Below, one piece after another: positions 12,635-13,339 of a stretch of DNA of 13,339 nt. Numbering within the stretch: position 1 is the first letter of the stretch; each line of letters opens with the position of its first letter. The notes below the pieces were generated by a model that worked only from the letters and a program-made list of their open reading frames with translations, made no database searches and had not been told where the DNA came from. The stretch lies in the NCBI GenBank assembly GCA_902767235.1, contig CACXGR010000234.1, positions 1-13,339 on the forward strand. The letters run 5' to 3'. Position numbers and translations under genes: made by a program. The stretch is from an uncultured Lachnospiraceae bacterium. Lineage in GTDB: Bacteria; Bacillota; Clostridia; Lachnospirales; Lachnospiraceae.

Positions 12635-13339
12635 TTACATCTGGTTCAATGCTTTCACATAAGGCTTGAGCATAAAATAATACCTGCGGCCTTTTTCCTT
12701 GCCGTAATGCTTGAGAAGCGCATATCGCAGAGAGTTCAGATTTTTCCTTTTGCTTTCCGCATTCAGCAGGAACTGCGCAAATTCCCTGATGTTCTCCTCC
12801 GCGAGCGCCTCTTCGGGCTCCTCGCTGTGCCTGAGGATCAGTGCGCAATAATAAAGGAATTTTTCTTCTTTGCTCCAGTCGAGCTTATCGAAGGCGGCAG
12901 TGCCTGACTTGATGGACTGATAGATGTCTTTGCCGTTATCCCCGTAGAACTGGATCAGCTGATTGTGCAGTTCGGCGAGATTGTCCGTCCCGATGCAGTT
13001 CACGATCGCCGTCAGTTCCTCTCTGTCAGGCGTGAATATCTCATCCTGCTCCACTTCCTGCTCCAAAAGAAGCGCTTCCGGTTCCGTTTCGCTCTCTTCC
13101 TGTCCGTCTGTGCCCGGGCTGACTGCCTCAGGCTCCGCGGACTCCGCATCCGTCAGAGCACTGTCCGGCTCTTCCTGCATCCCGGCCGCTCCGGCTTCAT
13201 GTCCGCCAGTCACGGCGTCCTCCTCTTTGGGCGCTTCATTCACTTCAGCCGGATCTTCCTGCGTATCTTCGTCTGATCCGTCCTCCGCTTCTTCGTCGTC
13301 CTCCGGTTCTTCGTCGTCCTCTGCTACTTCGTCGTCCTC
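12635..13339 (-). CDS. Acidic protein of unknown function (N-terminus cut by window edge)
   Basis: The frame is open to the last base, so the gene continues beyond the edge; the in-frame GTG at 13241-13243 is not preceded by a stop and is not evidence of a start. At least 234 residues are present. The first part (about 100 residues) is highly acidic and repetitive, rich in Glu, Asp, Ala and Pro with a few Ser and Gly. The C-terminal part (about 130 residues) looks folded and mainly helical: FTPDREELTAIVNCIGTDN, AELHNQLIQFYGDNGKDIY, EEKFLYYCALILRHSEEPEE and a basic end with GKEKGRRYYFMLKPYVK. I recognise no family and no catalytic motif. No signal or membrane segment is visible in the part shown. 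It probably ends at the terminator at 12581-12615. Confidence 0.75.
   Translation of the reverse strand, partial: EDDEVAEDDEEPEDDEEAEDGSDEDTQEDPAEVNEAPKEEDAVTGGHEAGAAGMQEEPDSALTDAESAEPEAVSPGTDGQEESETEPEALLLEQEVEQDEIFTPDREELTAIVNCIGTDNLAELHNQLIQFYGDNGKDIYQSIKSGTAAFDKLDWSKEEKFLYYCALILRHSEEPEEALAEENIREFAQFLLNAESKRKNLNSLRYALLKHYGKEKGRRYYFMLKPYVKALNQM
13281..13339 (-). repeat. 18-base tandem repeats in the acidic coding tract
   Basis: Three successive 18-base units (13281-13298, 13299-13316, 13317-13334) and the start of a fourth reach the window edge. They keep frame and code for EDDEEA/EDDEEP-type hexapeptides. More units may lie beyond the edge. Confidence 0.8.

Overview
The window looks like chromosomal DNA from a Gram-positive anaerobe of the Clostridia, most likely Lachnospiraceae. 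The evidence is a Na+-translocating biotin-dependent decarboxylase operon, several Cys-lipoproteins with spacer-like acidic N-termini, ScpB, a CpXC-domain protein and strong AGGAGG-type ribosome binding sites. The family-level assignment is inference from gene content, not from a marker gene. All 17 genes I can support are on the minus strand, so transcription runs from high to low coordinates. Base composition seems even, and I see no mobile element, tRNA, rRNA, CRISPR array or phage gene. No gap between genes exceeds 300 bases.

Right part (13339 to about 7628). An acidic, N-terminally cut gene of unknown function runs off the right edge and ends in a probable terminator. A probable promoter then precedes a run of genes: two short lipoproteins of unknown function, a zinc-containing Sir2 protein deacylase, a CpXC zinc-ribbon protein, a larger lipoprotein with two copies of one domain, and two small overlapping genes encoding a very acidic and a very basic protein. 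Gaps are short, so this may be one transcription unit concerned with the envelope, but its function is unknown.

Middle (7588 to 4478). There is an HSL-type alpha/beta-hydrolase with altered motif residues and a repetitive acidic tail. A stand-alone rpsU (ribosomal protein S21) follows, between a near-perfect promoter and a UUCG-loop terminator. Next come a membrane-anchored YkuE-like metallophosphoesterase and scpB, the latter without scpA next to it.

Left part (4389 to 1). A promoter with an extended -10 drives a five-gene operon: a short MmdA/12S-like acyl-CoA carboxyltransferase, an OadG-like subunit fused behind a lipoprotein domain, a free biotin carrier, the OadB sodium pump, and an OadA/5S-like carboxyltransferase cut by the left edge. 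Together the products should move a carboxyl group between an acyl-CoA and a keto acid through one biotin carrier and couple the chemistry to Na+ export. Having both carboxyltransferase types with one carrier and one pump is the most interesting feature of the window. I believe similar clusters occur in other Clostridia, so the novelty lies in the untested reaction and in the lipoprotein-OadG fusion rather than in the presence of the genes.
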